Assembly: GCA_947471105.1 (NCBI GenBank)
Contig: CANIYB010000168.1
Span: 1 to 5,556, forward strand
Length of the DNA: 5,556 nucleotides
DNA from: Cytophagaceae bacterium
GTDB lineage: Bacteria > Bacteroidota > Bacteroidia > Cytophagales > Spirosomataceae
Reading direction: 5' to 3'
Both the position numbers and the translations under genes were made by a program. The notes under the pieces were generated by a model. That model made no database searches and was not told the DNA's origin. It saw only the letters and a program-made list of their open reading frames with translations. Below are positions 1-5,556 of the stretch, in pieces; position 1 is the first letter of the stretch; each line of letters opens with the position of its first letter.

Positions 1-118
1 AAGTACTCATAAGATTTGCTTATTAAACTAAAATGGATAAAATTCGTAGCTGAATTTTATTGATAATCTTTTCGAAGTTACGAAAGGTATTCAAAATACC
101 CAAATATCTACCAATTTT
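1..118. other. Non-coding leader upstream of dinB
   Basis: AT-rich stretch with stops in all three + frames by position 31 (TAA at 10-12, 24-26 and 29-31), so at most the last few codons of an upstream gene could be here. It holds a further weak dyad ATAAG-N5-CTTAT (9-23) besides the candidate operator. No convincing TAnnTTTG promoter box and no Shine-Dalgarno could be found for dinB. On the - strand an ATG at 10-8 could start a divergent gene, but only three codons are visible. Confidence 0.5.
68..100. promoter_or_regulatory. Candidate operator: two abutting inverted repeats upstream of dinB
   Basis: Two dyad elements share two bases. The first is TTTCG-N6-CGAAA (70-74 and 81-85), extendable by one mismatch and one further pair to 68-87. 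The second is GGTATT-N3-AATACC (86-91 and 95-100), a perfect 6-base dyad. They end 18 bases before the dinB ATG, where a repressor of a damage-inducible gene would be expected to bind. Neither matches the E. coli (CTGT-N8-ACAG) or Bacillus (GAAC-N4-GTTC) LexA box. The dyads are seen; the operator role is inference. Confidence 0.4.
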
Positions 119-1309
119 ATGCAAGAACGCGCCATTGTGCACATGGATTTGGACAGCTTTTTTGTTTCGGTGGAGCGTCTCCGGGATACTAGGCTTGTGG
201 GAAAACCGGTCATTGTGGGTGGGATGTCTGACCGTGGGGTGGTGGCGGCATGCAGTTATGAGACGCGGGTATTTGGGGTACGTTCGGCTATGCCCATGAA
301 GATGGCGTTGAAGTTATGCCCGGATGCGATTGTCTTGCGGGGTGATTTTGATGCATATACCCAACATTCGGAGGCGGTGACCTCGCTAATTATGGGGAGA
401 GCTCCTTTGGTTGAAAAGGCTTCTATTGACGAATTTTACCTTGATATGACGGGTATGGAGCGTTTTTTTGGTTCTTATGCTTTTGCTCAAGACCTTCGAG
501 ATCGGATAAAAAAGGAGGTTGGTTTGCAAATGTCTTTTGGGCTATCGGTCAATAAGACGGTGTCAAAAGTGGCGACCAATCATGTTAAACCGGCGGGGGA
601 ATTTCAGGTATTGGCGGGTCAGGAAAAATCATTTTTGGCCCCTATGCCAGTGGGTAAGATTCCGATGATCGGTGCGGTTACTTCTCAAACCTTACGCAAT
701 ATGGGCATCGTTCATGTGGGTACTTTGAGTCAGATGCCTTTGAAAATATTGGAAAAGACTTTTGGGAAATCGGGGACCGTTCTTTGGGAGCGGGCTAATG
801 GGATCGATTTGAGGCCTGTAGTTCCTTATTCTGAGCAGAAGTCTTTGTCGAAGGAAATCACCTTTGAACAGGACAGTACGGATGTGGTTTTGTTACGTCG
901 TATTTTGGGTTCCTTGACGGAACAATTATCGTATGATTTACGGAAGCTTGGGCAATGCACGGCTTGTGTGACGGTGAAGGTAAGGTACTCGAATTTTGAT
1001 ACTCATACTCGGCAAATGAGTATTCCTGCTTCGGCCAGTGATCACCGACTGATTCCTGCGGTTCAGGAGCTTTTTGAAAAACTGTATGATCGACGTTTAT
1101 TGATCCGACTTATTGGCGTTCGCTTTTCAAAACTATGGCAAGGTCAGGAGCAGTTGCAGATTTTTGATGAGGGAGCACGATTGGTTCCTTTGTATGGGGC
1201 GATGGACAAATTGCGAAATCGCTATGGAGAGTTTTCGATTTTGAGGGCTAGTGGGTTAATGGGAAGTTCAGAACGTAGGAATCGATTAGCCACTAATACG
1301 GACGAGTAA
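119..1309 (+). CDS. dinB: Y-family translesion DNA polymerase (DNA polymerase IV / DinB type)
   Basis: Template-directed polymerase that copies past damaged bases with low fidelity, in the cytoplasm at stalled forks. The 396 aa show the full Y-family order. The N-terminal palm has the HMDLDSFF block with metal ligand D10 and likely steric-gate F15. Fingers residues follow in SYETR (Y47, R50) and RGDFDAY (Y80). The second catalytic block SIDEFYLD supplies D104 and E105, and SKVATNHVKPAG carries the conserved K150. A helix-hairpin-helix thumb lies at about 178-203, the little-finger domain at about 236-340, and a clamp-binding-like QLQIFD at 345-350. Length is normal for Pol IV (E. coli 351 aa) with a longer tail. 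The start at 119 is chosen because the family begins a few residues before HMDLD; no Shine-Dalgarno is visible. The stop lies two bases before dnaE2, so the genes are very likely co-transcribed and perhaps translationally coupled. Because all three acidic catalytic residues are present, this is not a dead ImuB-type accessory protein. Assignment is firm at family level; Pol IV versus another Y-family branch is less certain. Confidence 0.93.
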   Translation: MQERAIVHMDLDSFFVSVERLRDTRLVGKPVIVGGMSDRGVVAACSYETRVFGVRSAMPMKMALKLCPDAIVLRGDFDAYTQHSEAVTSLIMGRAPLVEKASIDEFYLDMTGMERFFGSYAFAQDLRDRIKKEVGLQMSFGLSVNKTVSKVATNHVKPAGEFQVLAGQEKSFLAPMPVGKIPMIGAVTSQTLRNMGIVHVGTLSQMPLKILEKTFGKSGTVLWERANGIDLRPVVPYSEQKSLSKEITFEQDSTDVVLLRRILGSLTEQLSYDLRKLGQCTACVTVKVRYSNFDTHTRQMSIPASASDHRLIPAVQELFEKLYDRRLLIRLIGVRFSKLWQGQEQLQIFDEGARLVPLYGAMDKLRNRYGEFSILRASGLMGSSERRNRLATNTDE

Positions 1310-1311
1310 AC

Positions 1312-4242
1312 ATGTATTTAAATTGCCATTCCTATTATAGTTTACGTTATGGAACACTCTCCCCTGAGCAATTGGTGGCGGAGGCGGTGTTGCGTGGGAT
1401 AAAAACCTTAGCACTGACGGATATTCACCGAGCCTCCGGAGTTTTCGACTTTGTTCAGGCTTGTCGGGATGCAGGCATCAAACCTGTAGTGGGGATGGAG
1501 TTCAGAAACAAAAATACGTTGATGTATATATGTCTCGCTCGGAACGCCGAAGGCATGTCGCAGATTAATGCTTTTGCCTCAACTTACTTATTGGCTGAGG
1601 AGTCTTGGCCTGAGCGTCCTCCGGAGTGGGAGGATGTGTGGACTATTTTTCCTTGGGTTCGTAAAAAAAAACTCAAAAATTTAGGTGAGCGTGAGCGCTG
1701 GGGGGTACGGGCGAGTGATCGCAATCGTTTGTGGAAGGAAACGGATTGGGATAAGACGGTTTGGTGTCAGCCCTTTACGTTTTTGGACAAGCGGGGTTTT
1801 TCGATGCATCGTCTGCTGCGTTCAATCGATGAAAATACGCTACTGAGTAAACTTTCTGTGGATGCACAAGCTCAGGAAGATGAGCGTATGTACACGCAAG
1901 GAGAGTTGGCAGATTACTGCCAAGATTACCCATTTTTACTGGAGGAGTCGGACCGAATTTTGGCGGATTGTTCGTTTGAATTTGATTTTAAGCAGCCTAA
2001 AAATCGGGTACTTTTTGGGTCGAGTTCGGAGGATGATTTGGCACTTTTGACCAAGCTTGCTTATGAGGGGTTGCGGTATCGGTATCCGCGTTCGGACCGG
2101 GAGGCTAAGGCGAGGGTCGAGAAAGAATTAAAGGTTATTAATGAGCTTGGTTTCAATGCGTATTTTTTAATTACCTGGGATATTATTCGTTATGCGCGTT
2201 CAAGAGGGTATTTTCATGTGGGTCGGGGTTCGGGTGCGAATTCGATAGTGGCTTATTGTTTGGGAATTACGGATGTGGATCCGGTGGATTTGGATTTGTA
2301 TTTTGAGCGATTTATTAATCCACATCGGACTAGTCCACCTGATTTTGATATTGATTTTTCGTGGGATGAGCGGGATGACATTATTGATTATATTTTTAAG
2401 CGTTATGGGGCCAAATATGTGTGTTTATTGGCGACCTATGTAACTTTTCGGGATAAGTCGATTTACCGGGAATTGGCCAAGGTTTTTGGCTTACCTAAAT
2501 CGGAGGTAGATGCTTGGCTTGATCCGGCGGCTGCGATGCGAGAGGTGGGGTCTGAGGTCCAACGTTTGATCGTCAAATATGGGAATTTGTTGCTTGATTT
2601 TCCTAATTATTTGAGCATTCATGCGGGGGGAATTTTAATTTCTGAGCATCCTTTAGCTCATTATACCGCTTTGGAACCTATGCCCAAAGGTTTTCCTATT
2701 TGCCAATTTGATATGCATGTGGCGGAGGAGATTGGTTTTGCGAAGTTTGATATTTTGTCCCAAAGAGGCTTAGGGCACATTAAAGAATCGGTGGACATCA
2801 TTCGGGCTAATCGAGGCCAAGATGTGGACATTCACCGCGTGCAGGATTTTATGCGCGATGAACAAGTCAGGAGGCAGTTGATGCGCCACGAAACCATGGG
2901 TTGTTTTTACATTGAGTCGCCTGCGATGCGCCAACTACTTAAAAAATTAAGGTGTCAGGATTATTTGACGCTGGTGGCGGCCTCATCGATTATTCGTCCG
3001 GGTGTGGCCTCTTCTGGGATGATGAAGGCTTATATTGAGCGTTTTCATGCACCGGATTCCTATGAACCTATCCATCCTTTGATGGGGGAATTAATGAAAG
3101 AAACGTATGGGGTGATGGTATACCAAGAAGATGTCATTAAGGTGGCGCATTATTTTGCGGGGTTAAGTTTGGCGGAGGCGGATGTGCTGAGGCGAGGCAT
3201 GTCGGGCAAGTATCGATCTCGGGCAGAATTTGACCGGATACGGGAGGCTTTTTTTGTGAATTGTGCGGACAAAGGGTATGAGTTGGCCGTTGCCACCGAA
3301 GTCTGGAGGCAGATGGAAAGCTTTTCGGGATATAGTTTTTCCAAGGCACATTCGGCTTCATTTGCGGTGGAGAGTTATCAAAGCCTGTATCTGAAGACTT
3401 ATTACCCCTTGGAATTTATGGTGGCGGTCATCAATAATTTCGGAGGATTTTACCGGACCGAATTTTATGTACATGAGGCTAGGCGCTGTGGCGCGCAGGT
3501 GGAGGCTCCTGAGATTAATGAGAGTGGGCATTTGACGAGCATTCGGGGTTCGGTGATTTATTTAGGTTGGGTGCATGTCAAAGGCCTCGAGAAGCGTGTC
3601 ATTCAGGATTTGCTTGCTTCTAGGGCCCAATTGGGTCCCTTCCGATCTTGGGATGATTTTGTTCACCGAGTTTCGTTAGGTTTGGAGCAGGCGATTTTAT
3701 TGATTCGTGTGGGTGCTTTTAGGAATTTAGGCTTGCAAAAGAAACCCTTATTGTGGGAGGCGCATGCTCGTTTTCAGGGAAAGGTATCTCAGGTGGTTTC
3801 GATGGAGATGTTTGCGGATGATTCTGCGGATTTAGGGATATTGCCGGAGTTGGTGCATGATGAGATTGAGGACGCATTTGATCAGTGGGAGATTTTGGGA
3901 TTTCCGCTCTGTTCTCCCTTTGACTTGGTGGACGAACTCCCTGAAACTTTATTGGATGCCGATTTATGTTACGAGCGGGGCGATATATTGGGGTATTTAG
4001 TGACGCTTAAGCCCACTCGCACGAAGGCGGGGGAGCGCATGTATTTTGGCTATTTTGTGGATGTTCGGGGCGAGTTTTTTGATACCTTGCATTTTCCCTC
4101 CGACTTAAAACAGTATTCTTTCCGTGGAGGCGGTGTTTATTGGATGAAAGGTGTAGTCATGGAGGAGTTTGAACACCGCAGTTTACGGGTGCAGGCTTTG
4201 AGGAAATTAGGCTGGCGGGTAGATCCTAGACGGGCCGATTAA
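1312..4242 (+). CDS. dnaE2: Short DNA polymerase III alpha subunit, DnaE2/ImuC-like (error-prone type)
   Basis: C-family polymerase of 976 aa, clearly shorter than replicative E. coli DnaE (1160 aa). Order seen: PHP domain (about 1-175) with degenerate metal motifs (NCHS at 4-7 in place of HxH; TDIH at 36-39 in place of TDHG); fingers/palm block GRGSGANSIVAYCLG (304-318); PDFDIDF with catalytic D346 and D348; HAGG (437-440); AKFD with the third aspartate D480; IRPG (561-564); YGVMVYQEDVIKVA (599-612); FSGYSFSKAHSASFA (671-685); a helix-hairpin-helix near 751-787; possible clamp motif SMEMF (830-834); and an OB-fold at about 887-966. The C-terminal tau-binding domain of DnaE1 is absent, as in DnaE2 proteins. 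The start is set by MYLNCHSYYS aligning with the PHP beginning. It follows dinB by two bases, which suggests a shared role in damage-induced, mutagenic gap filling. Polymerase function is well supported. The DnaE2 label is inference from length, missing tail and partner; a generic second dnaE is the alternative. It contains an A9 run at 1663-1671. Confidence 0.9.
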   Translation: MYLNCHSYYSLRYGTLSPEQLVAEAVLRGIKTLALTDIHRASGVFDFVQACRDAGIKPVVGMEFRNKNTLMYICLARNAEGMSQINAFASTYLLAEESWPERPPEWEDVWTIFPWVRKKKLKNLGERERWGVRASDRNRLWKETDWDKTVWCQPFTFLDKRGFSMHRLLRSIDENTLLSKLSVDAQAQEDERMYTQGELADYCQDYPFLLEESDRILADCSFEFDFKQPKNRVLFGSSSEDDLALLTKLAYEGLRYRYPRSDREAKARVEKELKVINELGFNAYFLITWDIIRYARSRGYFHVGRGSGANSIVAYCLGITDVDPVDLDLYFERFINPHRTSPPDFDIDFSWDERDDIIDYIFKRYGAKYVCLLATYVTFRDKSIYRELAKVFGLPKSEVDAWLDPAAAMREVGSEVQRLIVKYGNLLLDFPNYLSIHAGGILISEHPLAHYTALEPMPKGFPICQFDMHVAEEIGFAKFDILSQRGLGHIKESVDIIRANRGQDVDIHRVQDFMRDEQVRRQLMRHETMGCFYIESPAMRQLLKKLRCQDYLTLVAASSIIRPGVASSGMMKAYIERFHAPDSYEPIHPLMGELMKETYGVMVYQEDVIKVAHYFAGLSLAEADVLRRGMSGKYRSRAEFDRIREAFFVNCADKGYELAVATEVWRQMESFSGYSFSKAHSASFAVESYQSLYLKTYYPLEFMVAVINNFGGFYRTEFYVHEARRCGAQVEAPEINESGHLTSIRGSVIYLGWVHVKGLEKRVIQDLLASRAQLGPFRSWDDFVHRVSLGLEQAILLIRVGAFRNLGLQKKPLLWEAHARFQGKVSQVVSMEMFADDSADLGILPELVHDEIEDAFDQWEILGFPLCSPFDLVDELPETLLDADLCYERGDILGYLVTLKPTRTKAGERMYFGYFVDVRGEFFDTLHFPSDLKQYSFRGGGVYWMKGVVMEEFEHRSLRVQALRKLGWRVDPRRAD

Positions 4243-4276
4243 TGGGGTGGGTATGATTCTTATAAAAAGACATTCA

Positions 4277-4303
4277 TTGCAGAAACAATTTGGGCTATAT
4301 TTG
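4277..4303 (+). promoter_or_regulatory. Bacteroidota-type sigma promoter for msrB
   Basis: A perfect TAnnTTTG -7 box lies at 4296-4303, with a TTG at 4277-4279 as the -33 element, 16 bases apart, a little short of the usual spacing. Transcription would start near 4310, giving a 5' leader of about 20 bases. It lies between the dnaE2 stop (4242) and the msrB ATG. No terminator hairpin was seen after dnaE2, so some read-through into msrB is also possible. Confidence 0.72.
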
Positions 4304-4329
4304 CGTTTAAGACTCAAACAAAAATAAAG

Positions 4330-4815
4330 ATGAAAACTATTTTGTCAAATATGTTATTTGTGCTTGCATTCATAAGCTTTCAGGCTTGTGGACAAAAAAA
4401 AATGGAAACGAATAAAATGGAAAATTTGCCTAAAACAGAAGCTGAGTGGAAAGCTAAATTAAGTGAAGAAGAGTATTATATTTTACGTCAAAAAGGGACT
4501 GAAAGTCCTTATACAGGTAAATTTTTAATGCATAATGAAAAAGGGGTGTACACATGCAAAGGTTGCGGTGCTCCACTTTTTAGTTCAAATTCCAAGTTCG
4601 ACTCGCATTGCGGTTGGCCTTCCTTCGACAAAGAATTAAAAGCTGGTGTGATTAAAGAAACGGTGGACAATACATTGGGCATGCGCCGAGTGGAGATTAC
4701 CTGCGGAAAATGTGGCGGACATTTGGGTCACGTTTTTGACGACGGTCCCACGGCGACCGGTTTACGTTATTGTGTGAATTCGGTTTCGATTGGGTTTGAG
4801 CCGGTGAAAAAATAA
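4330..4815 (+). CDS. msrB: Peptide-methionine (R)-S-oxide reductase MsrB, predicted lipoprotein
   Basis: Reduces methionine-R-sulfoxide in oxidised proteins back to methionine. The 161 aa begin with a lysine and a hydrophobic stretch (4-19) ending at FQAC, so C20 is a likely lipidation site after signal peptidase II cleavage. The lipobox is loose but acceptable for Bacteroidota. The catalytic SelR domain (about 36-157) has two zinc-binding CxxC pairs (C76/C79 and C125/C128), SHCGWPSF with C94 at the usual resolving-cysteine position, HLGHVFDDGP, and RYCVNSVSI with catalytic C148. All key residues are present. The start at 4330 is supported by the signal peptide and by a promoter whose -7 box ends 26 bases upstream; ATGs at 4402 and 4417 would give soluble forms. 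It has its own promoter and terminator, so it is probably monocistronic. It lies convergent to thioredoxin, the usual reductant of this enzyme, though the two are predicted to sit in different compartments. Confidence 0.95.
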   Translation: MKTILSNMLFVLAFISFQACGQKKMETNKMENLPKTEAEWKAKLSEEEYYILRQKGTESPYTGKFLMHNEKGVYTCKGCGAPLFSSNSKFDSHCGWPSFDKELKAGVIKETVDNTLGMRRVEITCGKCGGHLGHVFDDGPTATGLRYCVNSVSIGFEPVKK

Positions 4816-4841
4816 GTGATAAGTAACAGGTATTAGGTAAT
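4814..4841. repeat. Degenerate heptamer tandem repeat after msrB
   Basis: Four consecutive 7-base units can be read: AAGTGAT, AAGTAAC, AGGTATT, AGGTAAT. The first overlaps the msrB stop codon by two bases, and the array runs almost directly into the terminator stem. The units share an A(A/G)GT core. The array is short and imperfect, so chance in AT-rich DNA is not excluded. Confidence 0.4.
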
Positions 4842-4845
4842 AGTA

Positions 4846-4877
4846 GGGGACGGGTTTAACCCGTCCTTCTGTTTTTT
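4846..4877 (+). terminator. Rho-independent terminator of msrB
   Basis: The arms GGACGGGTT (4848-4856) and AACCCGTCC (4858-4866) are perfect complements, giving a stem of at least seven GC-rich pairs with a TTTAA loop. Two further G-U pairs at the base are possible with GG at 4846-4847. A run of six T at 4872-4877 follows four bases after the stem. The T tract lies only on the + side, so it serves msrB rather than the convergent operon. Confidence 0.85.
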
Positions 4878-4906
4878 CAAGAATGATTTATTAACCTAAG
4901 AATCAA

Positions 4907-4923
4907 CCTATTTCAGGAATAGG
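4907..4923 (-). terminator. Weak hairpin, possible terminator of the rhodanese-thioredoxin operon
   Basis: Inverted repeat CCTATT (4907-4912) and AATAGG (4918-4923) with a 5-base loop, 32 bases past the thioredoxin stop on the - strand. It is followed on that strand by only a mildly T-rich stretch. A wider pair of arms, CAAGAAT (4878-4884) and ATTCTTG (4938-4944), encloses it and may form a longer stem. There is no real T run, so termination here is a guess from position. Confidence 0.35.
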
Positions 4924-4954
4924 GCAAACATCTAATAATTCTTGGTTTTAATGT

Positions 4955-5251
4955 TCACACATATTGTTTGATGATGCCTTCCAATGTATTGGCTGGAACA
5001 ACCCCTGATTGGCGCCAAACCGATTTCCCATCTTTAAACAAAATCAAAGTCGGCACGGATCTGATCTGAAATTGGTCTGATAGTGATTTGTTTTTATCCA
5101 CGTCGATTTTAATGATTTTAGCTGAATCGCCAATTTTAGATTTTAATTGCTCTAAAATAGGCTTCAATTGCTTACAAGGGCCGCACCATTCCGCTGAAAA
5201 ATCAACTAAAACAGGTTCTGGTGTTTTTAAAAGTTCGCTGAATTTGCTCAT
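4955..5251 (-). CDS. trxA: Thioredoxin (single domain, cytoplasmic)
   Basis: Small dithiol-disulfide oxidoreductase that reduces disulfides in client enzymes and is itself reduced by thioredoxin reductase. The 98 aa contain the full active site WCGPC (W22, C23, C26), the buried aspartate D17 in VDFSAEWC, the beta3 segment IIKIDVDKN (46-54), and the cis-proline P67 in SVPTLILFKDG. It is slightly shorter than E. coli thioredoxin (109 codons), mainly at the N-terminus. No signal peptide or membrane segment is visible, so it should act in the cytoplasm. The start is the only sensible ATG, 23 bases after the rhodanese stop, which implies co-transcription. No Shine-Dalgarno is seen. The trxA symbol is by family; the genome may hold other thioredoxins, and a dedicated role with the adjacent rhodanese is possible. 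Confidence 0.92.
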   Translation of the reverse strand: MSKFSELLKTPEPVLVDFSAEWCGPCKQLKPILEQLKSKIGDSAKIIKIDVDKNKSLSDQFQIRSVPTLILFKDGKSVWRQSGVVPANTLEGIIKQYV

Positions 5252-5274
5252 GATATTCGTTTTTTGTCTTCGTG

Positions 5275-5556
5275 TTATCTTAAATTAGTCCAAGGACCTC
5301 CGTTATGCACGTGTAGGAATCCATTGGACTTTAACATGCGTTTTGCCATTCCACTGCGGCTTCCAGAACGGCAACAAGTTACAATAACTTGTTCTTTCTT
5401 TAATTTGTTCATTTGTGAGGTTAAATTTTGCAGTGGAAAATTAAGTGCCCCTTTGATGTGTCCATCTTTAAATTCTGCAGGAGATCGAACATCGAGAACG
5501 ATAGCACCATTGGCCATAAGTTCTTTTACATTTACTTTTTCACCTAAGCCCAATAA
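5275..5556 (-). CDS. Single-domain rhodanese-like sulfurtransferase, 5' end beyond the window
   Basis: Rhodanese domains carry sulfur as a cysteine persulfide, or act as thiol/redox or signalling modules. Visible residues show the standard core: KELMANGAIVLDVRSPAEFKDGHIKGALNFPL, with the DVR and GHIxGA motifs, then the active-site loop CRSGSR, where the first cysteine is catalytic (a second cysteine directly precedes it). The ending GGPWTNL is normal for these small proteins. The only start codon in frame near the edge is TTG at 5551-5553, but the codon before it (TTA, 5554-5556) is open and the residues read LLGLGEKVNV. That pattern usually sits inside the N-terminal segment, so I treat the TTG as an internal leucine and the gene as partial. 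It lies 23 bases upstream of thioredoxin in the same operon, and thioredoxin is a plausible acceptor or reductant of its persulfide. Substrate unknown. Confidence 0.88.
   Translation of the reverse strand, partial: LLGLGEKVNVKELMANGAIVLDVRSPAEFKDGHIKGALNFPLQNLTSQMNKLKKEQVIVTCCRSGSRSGMAKRMLKSNGFLHVHNGGPWTNLR

Noticed and set aside
1..118. Classical SOS boxes (CTGT-N8-ACAG, GAAC-N4-GTTC)
   Set aside because: Searched by eye on both strands of the leader and not found.
60..299. 79 aa open frame overlapping the start of dinB
   Set aside because: It lies in another frame over the conserved Y-family palm, has no recognisable domain, and dinB has full motif support.
511..532. Strong Shine-Dalgarno-like AAAGGAGG 11 bases before an in-frame ATG inside dinB
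   Set aside because: A start there (M138) would remove the catalytic acids, and Shine-Dalgarno sequences are little used in this phylum; it is most likely a coincidence of the Lys-Lys-Glu-Val codons.
1862..2050. 62 aa + frame inside dnaE2
   Set aside because: Out-of-frame shadow of the polymerase with no start signal or domain.
3137..3361. Three overlapping - strand open frames within dnaE2
   Set aside because: They are antisense to conserved polymerase motifs, proline/serine-rich with no domain, and arise from the skewed codon use of dnaE2.
3622..3640. Near-palindrome around CCCAATTGGG within dnaE2
   Set aside because: A 10-base perfect dyad with GC arms, but it sits in the helix-hairpin-helix coding region, reads sensibly as RAQLGPF, and has no partner site or T run.
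5088..5288. 66 aa + frame antisense to thioredoxin
   Set aside because: It covers the complement of the WCGPC region; thioredoxin on the - strand is the real gene.
5551..5553. TTG as the true start of the rhodanese gene
   Set aside because: The frame stays open to the window edge and the LLGLG pattern suggests the protein begins further upstream.
1..5556. CRISPR array, tRNA, rRNA or insertion-sequence ends
   Set aside because: No regularly spaced repeats, cloverleaf-like segments or transposase fragments were seen.

Overview
The window looks like chromosomal DNA of a member of the Bacteroidota, probably a Flavobacterium/Cytophaga-type organism. Four things point this way: a textbook Bacteroidota -7 box (TAnnTTTG) in front of msrB, no usable Shine-Dalgarno sequence in front of the starts, a lipoprotein-type MsrB with a CGQKK N-terminus, and a short DnaE that begins MYLNCHSYYS, which I recall as typical of this phylum's second DnaE. 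This placement is inference from memory, not a database result.

Left and centre (119-4242, + strand): a two-gene DNA damage-tolerance cassette. The first gene encodes a Y-family translesion polymerase (DinB / Pol IV type) with an intact catalytic triad. Two bases after its stop begins a short, C-terminally reduced DNA polymerase III alpha subunit (976 aa, DnaE2/ImuC-like) with intact palm aspartates but a degraded PHP domain. The pair resembles the ImuB-DnaE2 part of the proteobacterial/actinobacterial mutasome, but the Y-family partner appears catalytically competent and no imuA is seen in the window. The 118-base leader holds two abutting inverted repeats (68-87 and 86-100) close to the dinB start, which could be a repressor operator. 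No classical E. coli or Bacillus SOS box is present there.

Right (4277-5556): thiol-redox genes. A strong-looking promoter (4277-4303) drives msrB, a predicted lipoprotein methionine-(R)-sulfoxide reductase, which ends at a clear rho-independent terminator (4846-4877) preceded by a degenerate heptameric repeat. Convergent to it on the - strand is a probable two-gene operon: a single-domain rhodanese, whose 5' end lies beyond the right edge, followed after 23 bases by a small cytoplasmic thioredoxin. Thioredoxin is the usual electron donor of MsrB enzymes, but here MsrB is predicted to be exported while thioredoxin is not, so the link would need a membrane relay or be only genomic.

No tRNA, rRNA, CRISPR array or insertion sequence was seen. 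No stretch over 300 bases lacks a gene. The non-coding stretches are 1-118, 4243-4329 and 4816-4954, each described below.
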